The notes: a model not told the origin generated them from the letters alone. Shown: positions 18,474 through 28,806, counted from the stretch's first letter. The stretch is DNA of 64,000 nt from Chaetoderma sp. LZ-2023a (GCA_034401795.1 CM067360.1:124599901-124663900); one strand, 5' to 3'. Numbers and translations are program-made.

Positions 18474-20537
18474 GGACCGGGTTGCGCGTCCTGTGGTCGT
18501 TTTCTGCAGGATAAGTTCTGGCCGCATCTGTGCTGTCAATGTAGCCCTTGTGGTCCATTGGTTAATTGTGACATATGTAAGCACTGGGGGGGCGAGTTAA
18601 TGTCCGAATTCTTGTGCTGTTTACAGGCGACGGACAAGGTGGTAGAAGAGGAGAAGAAGAAGAAGCGGAAACGAGAGGTTGTAAGTAGGAAGGGTAAGGG
18701 GAAGGTCTCGTCCGCGGTGGATATGGAGGCCTTCCGGACCGAGATGTTGGGAGTGATGAAGAGGACAATAAAGGATTTGGTTCCAGGGTTGCTTCGTGGC
18801 ATGCTTCCTGGACCAAATCCTTTACTGTCCTCATCATCGGCTTCGGAGCAGGTAATCCCCGCCTCTGGATCGATTTTCCTTAGTCCGCTTCCGTTGTCCG
18901 ACGATTCAGAGGTGGCCCCATTAGAGGGGGCGTTCCACGGCCCTGGCAGCAGGCTTATTGCCGCGCCGATAGGGGACCGTGGACGGTTGTCGCTGGAACC
19001 CGCGGGCTGCTTATCAGTCCAGGGGTATCCGCACGCCGCGGTGGCCAGTACCTCCTATGGCACCGTTCCTGGTCAGCCCGGGTTAGCTCTCTTTGCTGAC
19101 CCGGGGTCTAATCTTTCTGACCAGGGTAATGAGGATTACCTGCTAGGGTCGCCGTCTGACGACGTGGACATGGATGAAGACGTTTGTGCACCCCTCGCGG
19201 GGAATACAGGCGCCTTGTTCCACGGTTTTACTCACCCTGGAGTAAAGTCCGCGGCTCAGGTGGTGGCCCAGGGCGCTGCTGATGGCCAGCGGTACCGCAT
19301 ACCTCGGCTTGCCGAGGGTGTTGCTGGTGCTGGCCGGGCCCGTGGTGAGACTATATATACCCCGCGCTCTGCCACGGTGCCTGCTCCTGGTCAAACCAGT
19401 GATATTCTCATGCCGGTGCTGTCAGGCCCGCGTGTTTTCCCTGGCTTGCCAGGTGTATCAGCATACCCGCCGTCAAGCTCTACTGCTTGCGCTCAGGAGG
19501 AAGACGAAGGACCCCGTCTTGTAGAGCGCTCGCAGTTAGCCACGGAGGAGGATTGGTATGACGCTTGCCAGTGGTTGGTGAGCGTTAGGCCTGATCTGCC
19601 CGTGGAGCAGTCGGCTAGCCAGCGTGTTCACACGCCGTGGTTAGCTGGGAAACCGACTGCTAACGCTATGCCTTCTCTGCCGCTGGCGGAGCATGTCGTT
19701 GACATGTTCAAGGCGGCGGAGTCGTCCATTAAGTCGAGTGGACGTCTCGCGAAGGCCCCTCGCGAGGTGGCCAGGCGTTGTCGCATCGTGCCCCTGGATT
19801 ACCAGCGGTACGGTGTGGTACCCAAGCCCAGCGTGGATGACCGCGCGGCTTTGGGTGAGGATGCGCGGCCAGGCTCCCGTTCTGACACGGGTGTCTTGTG
19901 CGCGAACGCGTTGCGTTCGGCGAATGCCGCGTTGCGTGATGCGGAGGAGAGTGGGAGGGCTTCGATTGCCGCTCTGTCCCACGTCTCCCAGCTGTTACAG
20001 GGGGTAGTAACGGCATCCGCATCGCGCCAGCCAAGTCCGGTCACTGTCCAGCGAACCATCCAGGATGGTATTAACCTGGCGCTGGACTGTGTGACTCGGG
20101 CGGTGACCAGGAGTGTCAGGGCAAGACGCACGTTTGCCCTGGACAATCTGTGCCCGTCTCAGGACCTGTACAATAGGCTACTGCGTACGCCTATGACGGG
20201 CCCTGGTCTTTTTGGAGGTGAGGGATGTCGCCACCTCCAGGAGACGGTCACCCTGGTGAATACCCAGAGGGCGCTGCGCGAGCAGTTTGATGTGCTGCGT
20301 CGTGCTAACGCTCGCGCCGCGGCCCCGGCGTATCGTCCCCTGCAGGCTCGAGGTGGTGCTGGCCAGGTCAGTGGCCAGCCACCGTCGCAGCGTCGGCCTC
20401 GGCCGCGTGCGATTCGGCCAGCAGCGAGGGGGGCGCAGGTTCCTCAGGCGCCGTCAGCCAGGCAGCCGCCCGCGCACCGAGGTGCGCGCGGGGCGGGGCG
20501 GGGCCCGCGAGGATCTGGGCGTGGTTATCGGTCCTGA
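18474..20537 (+). CDS. element B ORF1, Gag-like protein, exon 2
   Basis: 687 codons, 704 aa with the proposed first exon. Opens with GPGCASCGR and carries the C-x2-C-x10-H-x-C-x2-C-x2-C-x5-C-x2-C-x2-W cluster. Next comes a Lys/Arg-rich stretch (EEEKKKKRKR), possibly nuclear-localising or RNA-binding, long Pro/Gly/Ser linkers, a conserved centre (SLPLAEHVVDMF, LAKAPREVARRCR) and TGPGLFGG, and an Arg/Gly tail (GSGRGYRS). The stop is CGG TCC TGA CAG. The upstream in-frame ATG at 18408 reads intron. Closest relative in the window is C ORF1; A ORF1 is more distant but colinear. Confidence 0.85.
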   Translation, partial: GPGCASCGRFLQDKFWPHLCCQCSPCGPLVNCDICKHWGGELMSEFLCCLQATDKVVEEEKKKKRKREVVSRKGKGKVSSAVDMEAFRTEMLGVMKRTIKDLVPGLLRGMLPGPNPLLSSSSASEQVIPASGSIFLSPLPLSDDSEVAPLEGAFHGPGSRLIAAPIGDRGRLSLEPAGCLSVQGYPHAAVASTSYGTVPGQPGLALFADPGSNLSDQGNEDYLLGSPSDDVDMDEDVCAPLAGNTGALFHGFTHPGVKSAAQVVAQGAADGQRYRIPRLAEGVAGAGRARGETIYTPRSATVPAPGQTSDILMPVLSGPRVFPGLPGVSAYPPSSSTACAQEEDEGPRLVERSQLATEEDWYDACQWLVSVRPDLPVEQSASQRVHTPWLAGKPTANAMPSLPLAEHVVDMFKAAESSIKSSGRLAKAPREVARRCRIVPLDYQRYGVVPKPSVDDRAALGEDARPGSRSDTGVLCANALRSANAALRDAEESGRASIAALSHVSQLLQGVVTASASRQPSPVTVQRTIQDGINLALDCVTRAVTRSVRARRTFALDNLCPSQDLYNRLLRTPMTGPGLFGGEGCRHLQETVTLVNTQRALREQFDVLRRANARAAAPAYRPLQARGGAGQVSGQPPSQRRPRPRAIRPAARGAQVPQAPSARQPPAHRGARGAGRGPRGSGRGYRS

Positions 20538-22277
20538 CAGGACGCTTACCGCGGTAAGAACCACTCCGGTGTGTATGGCGGCGGAGACAGTGCCGCTCTT
20601 GCATGCCTCGTGTCCACCGCGGTCCCTAGGTGGGCCGGTGGGAGGCCGGCTAGCCGGCCACCTGCAAGAGTGGGAACGGTTAACTCAGGACCGTTTAGTC
20701 TTGCGATGGCTTTCCGTCGGGTATCATCCAGAGTGGGTGACAGGGCCGCCGTCGCGACTGTCTCTGGTGCCAGTCTGGACTCCCATTCCGAGAGATCCAG
20801 AGCAAAGGTTGTGTATCGAGGAGGAGATAAATTCCCTCATACAAAAGGGAGCTATTCAGCCGGCACAAAGGTGTCCGGGCTTCTATTCAACCCTGTTCTT
20901 AGTAACAAAACGCACCGGTGGGTGGAGACCGATTCTCAACCTCAAGCCATTGAACAAGTTCATCGAGACGCCCAGTTTCAAGATGGAAACGGTGCGCTCG
21001 GTGTTGGCGGGGTTGGAGAGGGGGATGTGGACGGCGTCGATAGATTTGAAGGACGCTTATTTCCACATCCCCATCCACGGGAGTTTCTGTCGCTTCCTGA
21101 GATTTGCATTCCAGGGCAGACAGTGGGAATTCAGGGTGTTGCCCTTCGGAATTTCCACGGCTCCTCGGGTTTTCACCCGTGTGGTTCTTGCGATCACAGC
21201 ATACCTCCGCAGGAGAAGCATAGCAGTCCACACGTACATAGACGACTGGCTGTTGAAAGCGCACACCCGGGAAAGTTTGTCCGCCAATCTGGAGATTGTT
21301 TTGAAAATTCTCACAGACTTGGGCTGGATGATCAATTTCCCAAAATCAGAGCTGACTCCATCCCAGAAGTTTGTTTACCTGGGGATGTTCTTCGATCTAG
21401 AGACAGGATATGTTTATCCTACTCAGGAGAGAGTTCAAATACTCATCTCGTTGATTCAGTCAGTGTGCGACAGTCGTCATGTCCTGGCACGGGTTTACTT
21501 GAGAATGCTGGGGTTGATGGTTTCGTTGGAACCAGTCATTCCTCAGGCCGCCTTACGCAGGCGGCCGATCCAGTTGTTTCTCATGACACAATGGACCCAG
21601 AGTACAGGTTCGCTGGACTCGAATGTGTCAGTGTTGGCGCCTCTGATTCACCACCTGCAATGGTGGTTGAATACAGAGAATCTCTTGCCGGGGGTTTTGC
21701 TAACCCCTCCCCACCCTCAGGTGACTGTGTATACAGATGCATCGATGGAGGGCTGGGGAGCTTGCCTGGAAGAATCCACGATATCAGGGCTTTGGAATCT
21801 GGAACAGTCACAGGAACATATAAATCTACTGGAGCTAAGAGCAGTAGTCCTGGGCCTGGAACATTTCTTACAGAAAGTTCAGGGCAAGATTGTTCTTATT
21901 CGTTCAGACAACTCAACAGTTGTGACTTACATAAACCGCCAGGGCGGAACGAAGTCGCCCAGTCTCTGTATGATGACATGGAAACTGCTTTGTTGGTGTC
22001 TGGATCACCAGATTACCTTGAAAGCAGTTCATATTCCGGGAAGGTTAAACCTGCTAGCAGACTCATTGAGCCGAAGGATGAGTGTTTTACCCACGGAATG
22101 GCAACTAAATCAATGTGTGGCGGATCGTCTGTTCGACCATTGGGGGAAACCCAACATCGATTTGTTCGCAACGAAGAAGAATGCGAAGATGACGACGTAC
22201 GTCTCTCCGATTCCGGATCCAAGCGCTTTCGCAACAGATGCGTTAGCTATCAGCTGGGGGAGAATGTATGCATACGC
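20536..22277 (+). pseudogene. element B ORF2, 5' part (RT-RNase H), cut by element A2
   Basis: In the +1 frame to ORF1, open upstream to 20287. An in-frame ATG (20575-20577) lies 37 nt after the ORF1 stop, so reinitiation is an alternative to frameshifting here. It contains IDLKDAYFHIP, YIDD, and RNase H YTDAS, LELR, RSDNS and LADSL motifs, then the start of the Dam-like domain (DLFATKKNAK..YVSP). A2 is inserted at ATT 22278-22280 within the AYA(F)PP motif. The 3' part is at 29070-29460; across the insertion the frame is preserved (2382 nt from 20287). Confidence 0.87.
20538..22277 (+). pseudogene. element B ORF3, 5' part, overlapping ORF2
   Basis: 580 codons open in the ORF1 frame directly after the ORF1 TGA, ending at the A2 insertion. 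No recognisable domain in this part, as in A and C. The recombinase domain is on the far side of A2 (29070-30299); 1740 + 1230 nt keeps one frame. Confidence 0.75.
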
Positions 22278-22291
22278 ATTCTACTTCGAAT

Positions 22292-22448
22292 AATACTTAC
22301 CAGATGTACTATTATGATAATGTCTATTATCTAGTCTAGGTCAAAATAAACAATTAAAACTCCGCACTCTCCTGGTCCTGCCCATACTGTGTCCGGGAAT
22401 ACCATAGCCGCAGGTACCGAGTCCATTCCCAATCACAGTCAGATTCGT
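22292..22448 (+). repeat. A2 left inverted terminal repeat
   Basis: Complement of 28876-29032. Carries TATTATCTAGTC and GAGTCCATTCC where A1 has C and T; the right repeat of A2 has the matching complements. Confidence 0.93.
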
Positions 22449-22547
22449 TTATTTTGCGCTTGTTTCAAGTCGCATGTGTTTAGAGTGTCATTTAATTGAT
22501 AAATTAAGCAGTTTTAGCGCGTGTTTGTGAAAACCATCGCTGGACTA

Positions 22548-22580
22548 ATGGAGGAACTTGGAAAATCATCACAGGGGCAG
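22548..22580 (+). CDS. element A2 ORF1, proposed first coding exon
   Basis: Same 11 codons and GGGCAG|GTTGTA donor as A1. The proposed acceptor ends at 23100, preceded by CTCCTCTGTGTTCGCAG. Confidence 0.6.
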
Positions 22581-22770
22581 GTTGTATCAATCTAGAATTT
22601 ATACATTCGTGCCATAATGCCTGTTTGAAATTTCCTTAAATTGGCACATTGATTTATAATGGTAGCCATTGTTGGAGTCGCTTCTGTACCCGTTAACTTT
22701 TAGTTTTAATTCGGGTACTCGGTTAATTTTCTCTTGCGACTCGGTTCCTCTAAGATGGATGCGTCCTTAG

Positions 22771-22783
22771 CCAAGATGGCGGC
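22771..22783 (+). promoter_or_regulatory. YY1-like site in A2 leader intron
   Basis: CCAAGATGGCGGC, identical to the A1 site at 12023-12035. Confidence 0.45.
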
Positions 22784-23100
22784 GCCCATGTAATATGTCG
22801 TTATTGGCTTGGGGTATCCAGGCACTCTGTTATCGCCGATTTTAGCTCTCGCTTCATTGTCGAGGGTGTTTGTAGTGATCGGCGAGGTTTTCTTGGTTAT
22901 TTAACGCTAGTTAAAGGCTGAGTTGTGTTTTGTAAAATTTTCACTCAAAAAAGTTTCAAATATTTCCTGCCTAAGACTTGTTATCATTAATTTAAGAGAA
23001 AGTTAATGTGTTTAAGAAATCTTAACTATCAAGTCTATTGTGCGTATTGCTCGTCATCACTTGTCATGTGCAGCGTTTTAATTCTCCTCTGTGTTCGCAG

Positions 23101-25077
23101 AAACCGAAGAACCCGGACACGTTGTGCCAGAAGTGTAATAGGTTCATGAAACGCAAGTATCTTGGACATCACTGTGTGGCGTGTGCGAGGTGTAAGGTCG
23201 GCAGTCCGTGTGATGTGTGCGCCAAGTGGTCGTCGGCAATGGTGGCTGAGTTTGACAGGGATCGACGGGCGAGGCTGGAGCGCATAGAGAAGGATAAGAC
23301 AGTGAAGCGTCAGCAGGCGTCGTTGGTTGGACTGGAAGGTCGGCTGAATGAGAGGATGGATTCAGCACTGGGCGTATGGGCGGCCCAGTTCAAGGCCATG
23401 TTTGATTCATTACAGTCCACGGGTCCGGTGAGGCAAGCTGGTGCAGGGCAACCATTAGGTGGCCCGGCTAGTTTTGCTGAGGGCCATGCACCTGACCTTT
23501 CTCTGTCCTCGGCTCAAGAGCCGTCGGCAGAGGAAGAAGAGTTCCTGTTGATGGGAGATTCCGGCATGCCGGATCTTTCAATGTCGGCAATGCCGAGTAC
23601 GTCCCAGGGGTCTCCCTCGGGATTTGTACGGGTTTGCCAGGCGGATGGTGATGTCGACGTTCCGTCGGGCATTTTTCATCCGTCACTTGTGCAACCGGAT
23701 ATGCCGGCGGAGCCGTGGTTTGCGGTTCCGACGGCTATCCCGACGGCGTTGGGTGCGGCTCCTATCGGAGTTACCGTGCCAGCCGTGATTAAGGCGGTCG
23801 TAGTCCCGGATCCCGTGTTGGAGCCGATGGACTGCGGAGAATCCGTATCCGACGGTTCGTTGGATACTGGTGCCGCCGGTAGTCGCGCTACGGATGCGCT
23901 CTGTCCTGGCAGAGACGTTTATCGTAGCGCTCAGCATGGATCGTCGGTGGCCCTCTCATCTAAGGGTGAGAGGGAAGATGAAAACGGAAGCTCTTTAATG
24001 GACGATTCCGCTTTCTGCGCCGAGGCTGAATGGGTGCAGGTCCTAGGATGGATGACCAATCGTCTAGGGTTGGCATCGGATCTCGGATCTCAGCGCGATC
24101 CGGCGATGGAGCGGATGTCAGAGCGTGCGGCTAGCGCTCTGTCCAGTGGCTCTTCGGCCATGCCTACACTCCCCTTGGACTCGCAGACTTCTGACATGTT
24201 GGAAGTTGCGGCATATCGTCTGGTTCAGCCAGACTATGCATTGCCCAAGGCCCCGAAGGGGATAAGGAGTAGGGTCCGTTTTCCGGAGCAGGCCTATCAT
24301 CAATACGCCAGGGTTCCACGGCTTTCCGTTGCGGAACGTGAGGCGCTGAATAGGCCGTTGGCTGGGAAGGCCAAGGGGCGGTCACGTCCCTTGGTTTCCC
24401 AGACCAACAAAGACCCATTTAATGAGCTCACGCTCATTGAGGATGCGGCTAGGGCGGCCATGGCTGCGCTGTCGCACGGGTGTACCGTCCTGCAGGGTAT
24501 GCTGGACTGCACGGCGGAAGGCGGACAGGTGCCAGAGGCTGCTCCCGGAGTTGTTCGGGACACCATGCGCCTGTCTCAGGATTGCCTGGCCAGGGTGATC
24601 ACAAGAACTTTAGCAGAGCGGCGGAGAATGGTTCTCGATTGTGTGGAACCAGGACCGGAAATGAGGGCAGCGTTATCTTCTGCGCCTTTCATTGGTCCAG
24701 GCTTGTTCGGCGGCTCGGCACGACAAGCGCTTTCTAAAGTTGCATCGATGGTGGCGGAGCAAGAGGTGGTCGGCAAGTCGTGGAAGTCGACCAAGAGGAC
24801 TCAGCCGCAACAGTCCTACCGTCAACACAGACAGGACCAGCAGAGGCAGCGTCCTAGATCGCCCTTCCGTCCTTCTGCCCGTGATGCCCATAGGCCATCC
24901 GGAGCGCAAGGACCTGGCCGTTCGTCCACATACAAGCCCTCTAGTAAGAGGCCGTATGAGGACGACGGGAAGGGTGGCGGTTCGGGCCGTGGCGGCTACC
25001 GTAAGGATAGTCGCGGCGGCGGTTCCGGACCGTCATACCACAAGAAGCCGCGGGGCGGCCGTGGGGCTCGTTCCTGA
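23101..25077 (+). CDS. element A2 ORF1, Gag-like protein, exon 2
   Basis: Same length as A1 ORF1 with five amino-acid differences that I noticed (for example LLMGDSG for LLMEDSG, DVPSGIF for DVPLGIF, EDDGKGG for EDDRKGG). The cysteine motif, GPGLFGG motif and Arg/Gly tail are unchanged, and the stop context is again TCC TGA CGG. Confidence 0.85.
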   Translation, partial: KPKNPDTLCQKCNRFMKRKYLGHHCVACARCKVGSPCDVCAKWSSAMVAEFDRDRRARLERIEKDKTVKRQQASLVGLEGRLNERMDSALGVWAAQFKAMFDSLQSTGPVRQAGAGQPLGGPASFAEGHAPDLSLSSAQEPSAEEEEFLLMGDSGMPDLSMSAMPSTSQGSPSGFVRVCQADGDVDVPSGIFHPSLVQPDMPAEPWFAVPTAIPTALGAAPIGVTVPAVIKAVVVPDPVLEPMDCGESVSDGSLDTGAAGSRATDALCPGRDVYRSAQHGSSVALSSKGEREDENGSSLMDDSAFCAEAEWVQVLGWMTNRLGLASDLGSQRDPAMERMSERAASALSSGSSAMPTLPLDSQTSDMLEVAAYRLVQPDYALPKAPKGIRSRVRFPEQAYHQYARVPRLSVAEREALNRPLAGKAKGRSRPLVSQTNKDPFNELTLIEDAARAAMAALSHGCTVLQGMLDCTAEGGQVPEAAPGVVRDTMRLSQDCLARVITRTLAERRRMVLDCVEPGPEMRAALSSAPFIGPGLFGGSARQALSKVASMVAEQEVVGKSWKSTKRTQPQQSYRQHRQDQQRQRPRSPFRPSARDAHRPSGAQGPGRSSTYKPSSKRPYEDDGKGGGSGRGGYRKDSRGGGSGPSYHKKPRGGRGARS

Positions 25078-27247
25078 CGGGTTTCCGGCGGAATCAATAC
25101 CGGCGGCTTTGGAAACAAATGGAGTCGAGAATCTTCACCCAAGCGATGTAGCGTCTTGTCGGCTAATCTCGACCGACAACTGTGTGCAGATTCCTTCCGT
25201 CGGAGGCAGACTTCAGCTATTCCTAAGCCAATGGGAACAGGTCGTGCGCGACTATTTAGTCTGTCAGTGGATAAGAAACGGCTACGATCCGGACTGGCTC
25301 ATCCATCAATCGTTAGTTCCGTTAACCTCGACTCCAATATGGACTCCTATTCCAAGGGAATTAGACCGTCTAGTTGCCATTCAGTCAGAGATAGAATCGC
25401 TTCGTCTGAAGAAGGCGATTCACCTGGTAGCCGATCAGTCATCACTGGGCTTCTATTCGATTATGTTCCTAGTTCCGAAGCGTACCGGAGGGTGGAGACC
25501 AATTCTCAATCTCAAACCGTTGAACAAATTTATTCTTTCTCCCAGGTTTCAGATGGAGACGGTAGCAGCTGTGATGGCAGGCCTCAGGAAAGGCATGTGG
25601 GCGGTATCAATAGATCTGAAGGATGCTTATTTTCATATTCCAATGTCAATTCCCTTTCAGAAGTACCTGCGATTTGCATTCCAAGACAATGTTTGGGAAT
25701 TCAATGCTCTTCCATTCGGCCTGACCACGGCTCCGAGGGTCTTCACCAAGGTGGTTCTCGCCATGACTTCTTTACTTCGCAGGAGAAACATAGCTGTTCA
25801 CACTTACATAGACGACTGGCTGCTAAAGGCGGGGAATCCAGTCACTCTGCGCAGCAATCTGGAGGTAGTCCTAGACTTATTGAAGAAGCTAGGATGGATT
25901 GTGAATCTAGAGAAATCAGAACTGACTCCATCCCAGGAGTTTGTTTATCTGGGAATTTTTTTCAATCTCAGGGACGGCGTAGCTTTTCCGGCGGAGAGCA
26001 GAGTCAGAAGCCTGATTGCAGTATTGGAGTCAGTTTCTCTAGGAGCCTATCTGACGGCACGTCAATTTCTCAGAATACTCGGTTTGCTAGTATCTCTGGA
26101 GAAGGTGGTGCCATATGCGGCGCTCAGGCGCAGGCCGATTCAGATGTATTTGATGTCATTCTGGTCACAGAGAACAGATCCGTTGTCTCTGAGAATACCA
26201 GTGAAAGAACCATTGATATTCCACCTTCAGTGGTGGTTGTCGGAACAGAATCTCCTGCGAGGTGTTCCTCTACAACCTCCTCAACCTCAGATGTCCATGT
26301 TCACGGATGCGTCGTTGACAGGTTGGGGAGCGGTATTGGACAATCAGTCAGTGTCCGGGGAATGGGATCGGACCAATGCGCAGAAACATATCAATGTACT
26401 CGAGCTATTAGCGGTGGTATTAGCACTGCAGAAGTTCGAGGGTCGAGTTCAAGACAAAATTGTCCTAGTAAGGACAGACAACTCAACAGTGGTGTCTTAT
26501 TTAAACCGCCAAGGCGGGACAAGATCACCGGAGTTGTGTATGATGGTTTGGAACCTTCTGCTGTGGTGCCAAGAGAGGAATATTATTCTTCGGGCAGCAC
26601 ACATTCCAGGAAGATTGAACATCTTAGCGGATGCTCTCAGTCGAAGGACGGTTTGTCGTCCGACGGAATGGCAGCTCAACCAAGTGGTAGCAGAGGTTCT
26701 ATTCAAACAATGGGGCAAGCCGAATGTCGACCTATTTGCGATGAGGTCAAACGCAAAGATGGTCACGTACGTGTCACCGATCCCAGACCCGTTGGCTCTT
26801 GCAGTAGACGCACTGGCGATAAGTTGGAAGGGAATGTACGCGTATGCGTATCCTCCAACAATTCTCATCCCGAAAGTTCTGGCAAAGATAAGAGAGGGGA
26901 TGTGCCAAGTACTACTGATCGCTCCTTATTGGCCAGGCCGATCATGGTTTACGGATCTGCTGGACCTTCTGGTCTGCAGTCCAATCCCTCTTCCAGACAC
27001 AAGAGATGTAATCTCTCAGAACAAGGGTCTGTACCTTCACGACAGACCAGAAATGTTCAAATTGACTGCATGGATGTTGTCAAGCAGCGTGCAATTGAGG
27101 GTGGCTTTTCTGAGCAAGCAGCGAAGTTTGTTGCTTCGGCCAGAAGAGTTTCTACCACAAAAACATATAATTATAGAATCAACAAATTTGCACAGTGGTG
27201 TGAGAGAAGAGATATTGATCCCTTTTCTGCATCTGTTCAACACGTAG
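25076..27247 (+). CDS. element A2 ORF2: reverse transcriptase, RNase H, Dam-like domain
   Basis: Intact counterpart of A1 ORF2, entered in the +1 frame at the ORF1 stop. All catalytic motifs (IDLKDAYFHIP, YIDD, FTDAS, LEL, RTDNS, LADAL) are present. It differs from A1 at a few residues, for example GKPNVDLFAMRSN versus GKLNVDLFAMKTN in the Dam-like part. Confidence 0.88.
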   Translation, partial: DGFPAESIPAALETNGVENLHPSDVASCRLISTDNCVQIPSVGGRLQLFLSQWEQVVRDYLVCQWIRNGYDPDWLIHQSLVPLTSTPIWTPIPRELDRLVAIQSEIESLRLKKAIHLVADQSSLGFYSIMFLVPKRTGGWRPILNLKPLNKFILSPRFQMETVAAVMAGLRKGMWAVSIDLKDAYFHIPMSIPFQKYLRFAFQDNVWEFNALPFGLTTAPRVFTKVVLAMTSLLRRRNIAVHTYIDDWLLKAGNPVTLRSNLEVVLDLLKKLGWIVNLEKSELTPSQEFVYLGIFFNLRDGVAFPAESRVRSLIAVLESVSLGAYLTARQFLRILGLLVSLEKVVPYAALRRRPIQMYLMSFWSQRTDPLSLRIPVKEPLIFHLQWWLSEQNLLRGVPLQPPQPQMSMFTDASLTGWGAVLDNQSVSGEWDRTNAQKHINVLELLAVVLALQKFEGRVQDKIVLVRTDNSTVVSYLNRQGGTRSPELCMMVWNLLLWCQERNIILRAAHIPGRLNILADALSRRTVCRPTEWQLNQVVAEVLFKQWGKPNVDLFAMRSNAKMVTYVSPIPDPLALAVDALAISWKGMYAYAYPPTILIPKVLAKIREGMCQVLLIAPYWPGRSWFTDLLDLLVCSPIPLPDTRDVISQNKGLYLHDRPEMFKLTAWMLSSSVQLRVAFLSKQRSLLLRPEEFLPQKHIIIESTNLHSGVREEILIPFLHLFNT

Positions 27248-28095
27248 CAGATTTTATCTGTCATTTATACGAAGTTGACAAACTTGTACCTTCTACCCTA
27301 GCAGCATATAAGTCTGCATTAGCTTCTGTCATTCCTAGTCTCACCGTTGGGGGAGTAGAGAATGACACCTTGAATGAAGTTATTAAAGGAATGAGCAATC
27401 TGCGACCTAGACAGCCAATTCCTATCCCATCATGGAATCTATCTCTTGTTCTACAGGTTTTAGGGCATGCTCCCTTTGAACCGATTAGAACTATTGACAT
27501 TAAACTGTTAACTATTAAATCAGTTTTCTTGGTTGCAGCAGCGTCGGCGAGAAGGAGAAGCGAGATCCATGCGCTTTCTGCCGAACAAGACCGTTTTGTC
27601 GTCACGGGTGAAGGTTTAAGATTACTTCCACGTCTTTGTTTCCTGGCAAAGAATCAGTCACTTAAATATCCAGGACAGCCGATCAATTTGCCAAGTTTAA
27701 CTAGACATGACCCAAATTCTTGTGCTTGGTGTCCTGTCAGATGTCTAAAGATGTATAAGAAACGTACTTCTGAGTGGAGAGACGACCCGAAATCTCTGTG
27801 GTTATGTCTCAAAGCTCCCCATTTACGTGCTTCGAAAGATACTATTTCTCGTTGGATAGTTGACGCTATTCAGATGTCGCACAAGATCGCTACAGGAAAG
27901 CAGATTGATCGTGCGAATGCCCATGAGGTCCGAGCACTAGCAGCATCATCGGCCCTTTATAAGGGTGTCTCTTTAGAGCAGGTGATGTCTGTAGCACAAT
28001 GGCATGCCGAGTCGTCATTCACTGATTTCTACCTTCGAGACATCTCCAGCACACTTAATCCAGTAGCCGTCGCCAATCTGTCGAACCTAAACTAA
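25078..28095 (+). CDS. element A2 ORF3: tyrosine recombinase, in frame with ORF1
   Basis: 1005 codons open after the ORF1 TGA, with the recombinase catalytic set (SARRRSEIH, HEVR, WHAESS, DFYLRD) in the last ~345 residues. Differs from A1 mostly in the overlapping part (for example CDEVKRK for CDEDKRK), plus EWRDDPK for EWRGDPK in the recombinase part. Confidence 0.88.
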   Translation, partial: RVSGGINTGGFGNKWSRESSPKRCSVLSANLDRQLCADSFRRRQTSAIPKPMGTGRARLFSLSVDKKRLRSGLAHPSIVSSVNLDSNMDSYSKGIRPSSCHSVRDRIASSEEGDSPGSRSVITGLLFDYVPSSEAYRRVETNSQSQTVEQIYSFSQVSDGDGSSCDGRPQERHVGGINRSEGCLFSYSNVNSLSEVPAICIPRQCLGIQCSSIRPDHGSEGLHQGGSRHDFFTSQEKHSCSHLHRRLAAKGGESSHSAQQSGGSPRLIEEARMDCESREIRTDSIPGVCLSGNFFQSQGRRSFSGGEQSQKPDCSIGVSFSRSLSDGTSISQNTRFASISGEGGAICGAQAQADSDVFDVILVTENRSVVSENTSERTIDIPPSVVVVGTESPARCSSTTSSTSDVHVHGCVVDRLGSGIGQSVSVRGMGSDQCAETYQCTRAISGGISTAEVRGSSSRQNCPSKDRQLNSGVLFKPPRRDKITGVVYDGLEPSAVVPREEYYSSGSTHSRKIEHLSGCSQSKDGLSSDGMAAQPSGSRGSIQTMGQAECRPICDEVKRKDGHVRVTDPRPVGSCSRRTGDKLEGNVRVCVSSNNSHPESSGKDKRGDVPSTTDRSLLARPIMVYGSAGPSGLQSNPSSRHKRCNLSEQGSVPSRQTRNVQIDCMDVVKQRAIEGGFSEQAAKFVASARRVSTTKTYNYRINKFAQWCERRDIDPFSASVQHVADFICHLYEVDKLVPSTLAAYKSALASVIPSLTVGGVENDTLNEVIKGMSNLRPRQPIPIPSWNLSLVLQVLGHAPFEPIRTIDIKLLTIKSVFLVAAASARRRSEIHALSAEQDRFVVTGEGLRLLPRLCFLAKNQSLKYPGQPINLPSLTRHDPNSCAWCPVRCLKMYKKRTSEWRDDPKSLWLCLKAPHLRASKDTISRWIVDAIQMSHKIATGKQIDRANAHEVRALAASSALYKGVSLEQVMSVAQWHAESSFTDFYLRDISSTLNPVAVANLSNLN

Positions 28096-28710
28096 GCCAC
28101 GTCCGACCACTACTTCGCACACATCACAAAGGACTTCCGCCTACACTGACCAAGCGCTATGCACGTGACTGAGTACGACCGTGGATTGGGCCTAGCTCCT
28201 GTGATGATCAATAACAGATCGACCACTCAAAAATGGTGAGTGTTTACATTAATTAAGTGACTATAAATATATTTACTTCCAGTCGAAATACCAGACTGAG
28301 TAAGTGAATAGTCTGGTACAAGAGTATATTTATCCTCTCATACAGACATGAGACTCATTCCAATTTGAAAATCTAATCGATATACTGATAGTTTTTTTCA
28401 AAGATTTGAAGTTGTAGTAGCTTCTTTGCACTCTACTGGACTGCCCTAGCTGAGACTTGGGGCTGACACGGGTCTGGTGGGTGTTGCATCCCCATGGACA
28501 TCCCTCTGGTTTTGTGCGGACAAAAGAGGGGGGGGGAGCGCGGTCTAGACCATGGAAGTTTAGCACTCTATGAGTCAGATAGCAGAACCCAAGCGTATGC
28601 CAGGGTTTTAGTCTCTTCACAACCTTCTCTGTTGGATGGTTGATGAGTGCTGGTTCGAGCCTCACCTCCTCCCACCGGCATTTCCTGGCTGTCGAAATCC
28701 GGAGTTTATC

Positions 28711-28806
28711 ATAATAGTACATCTGGTAAGTATTATTCGAAGTAGAATCAAAAAAGCATCCGCTTTTGTTTCTACGAGAATTCTTAATACTTACCAGATG
28801 TACTAT
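28711..28806 (+). repeat. A2 internal complementary region
   Basis: Same structure as in A1: complement of the left edge (22278-22315) joined to the complement of the right edge. Followed by the conserved hairpin at 28814-28833 and preceded by the G-tract-AGCGC motif (about 28528-28542). Confidence 0.92.
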
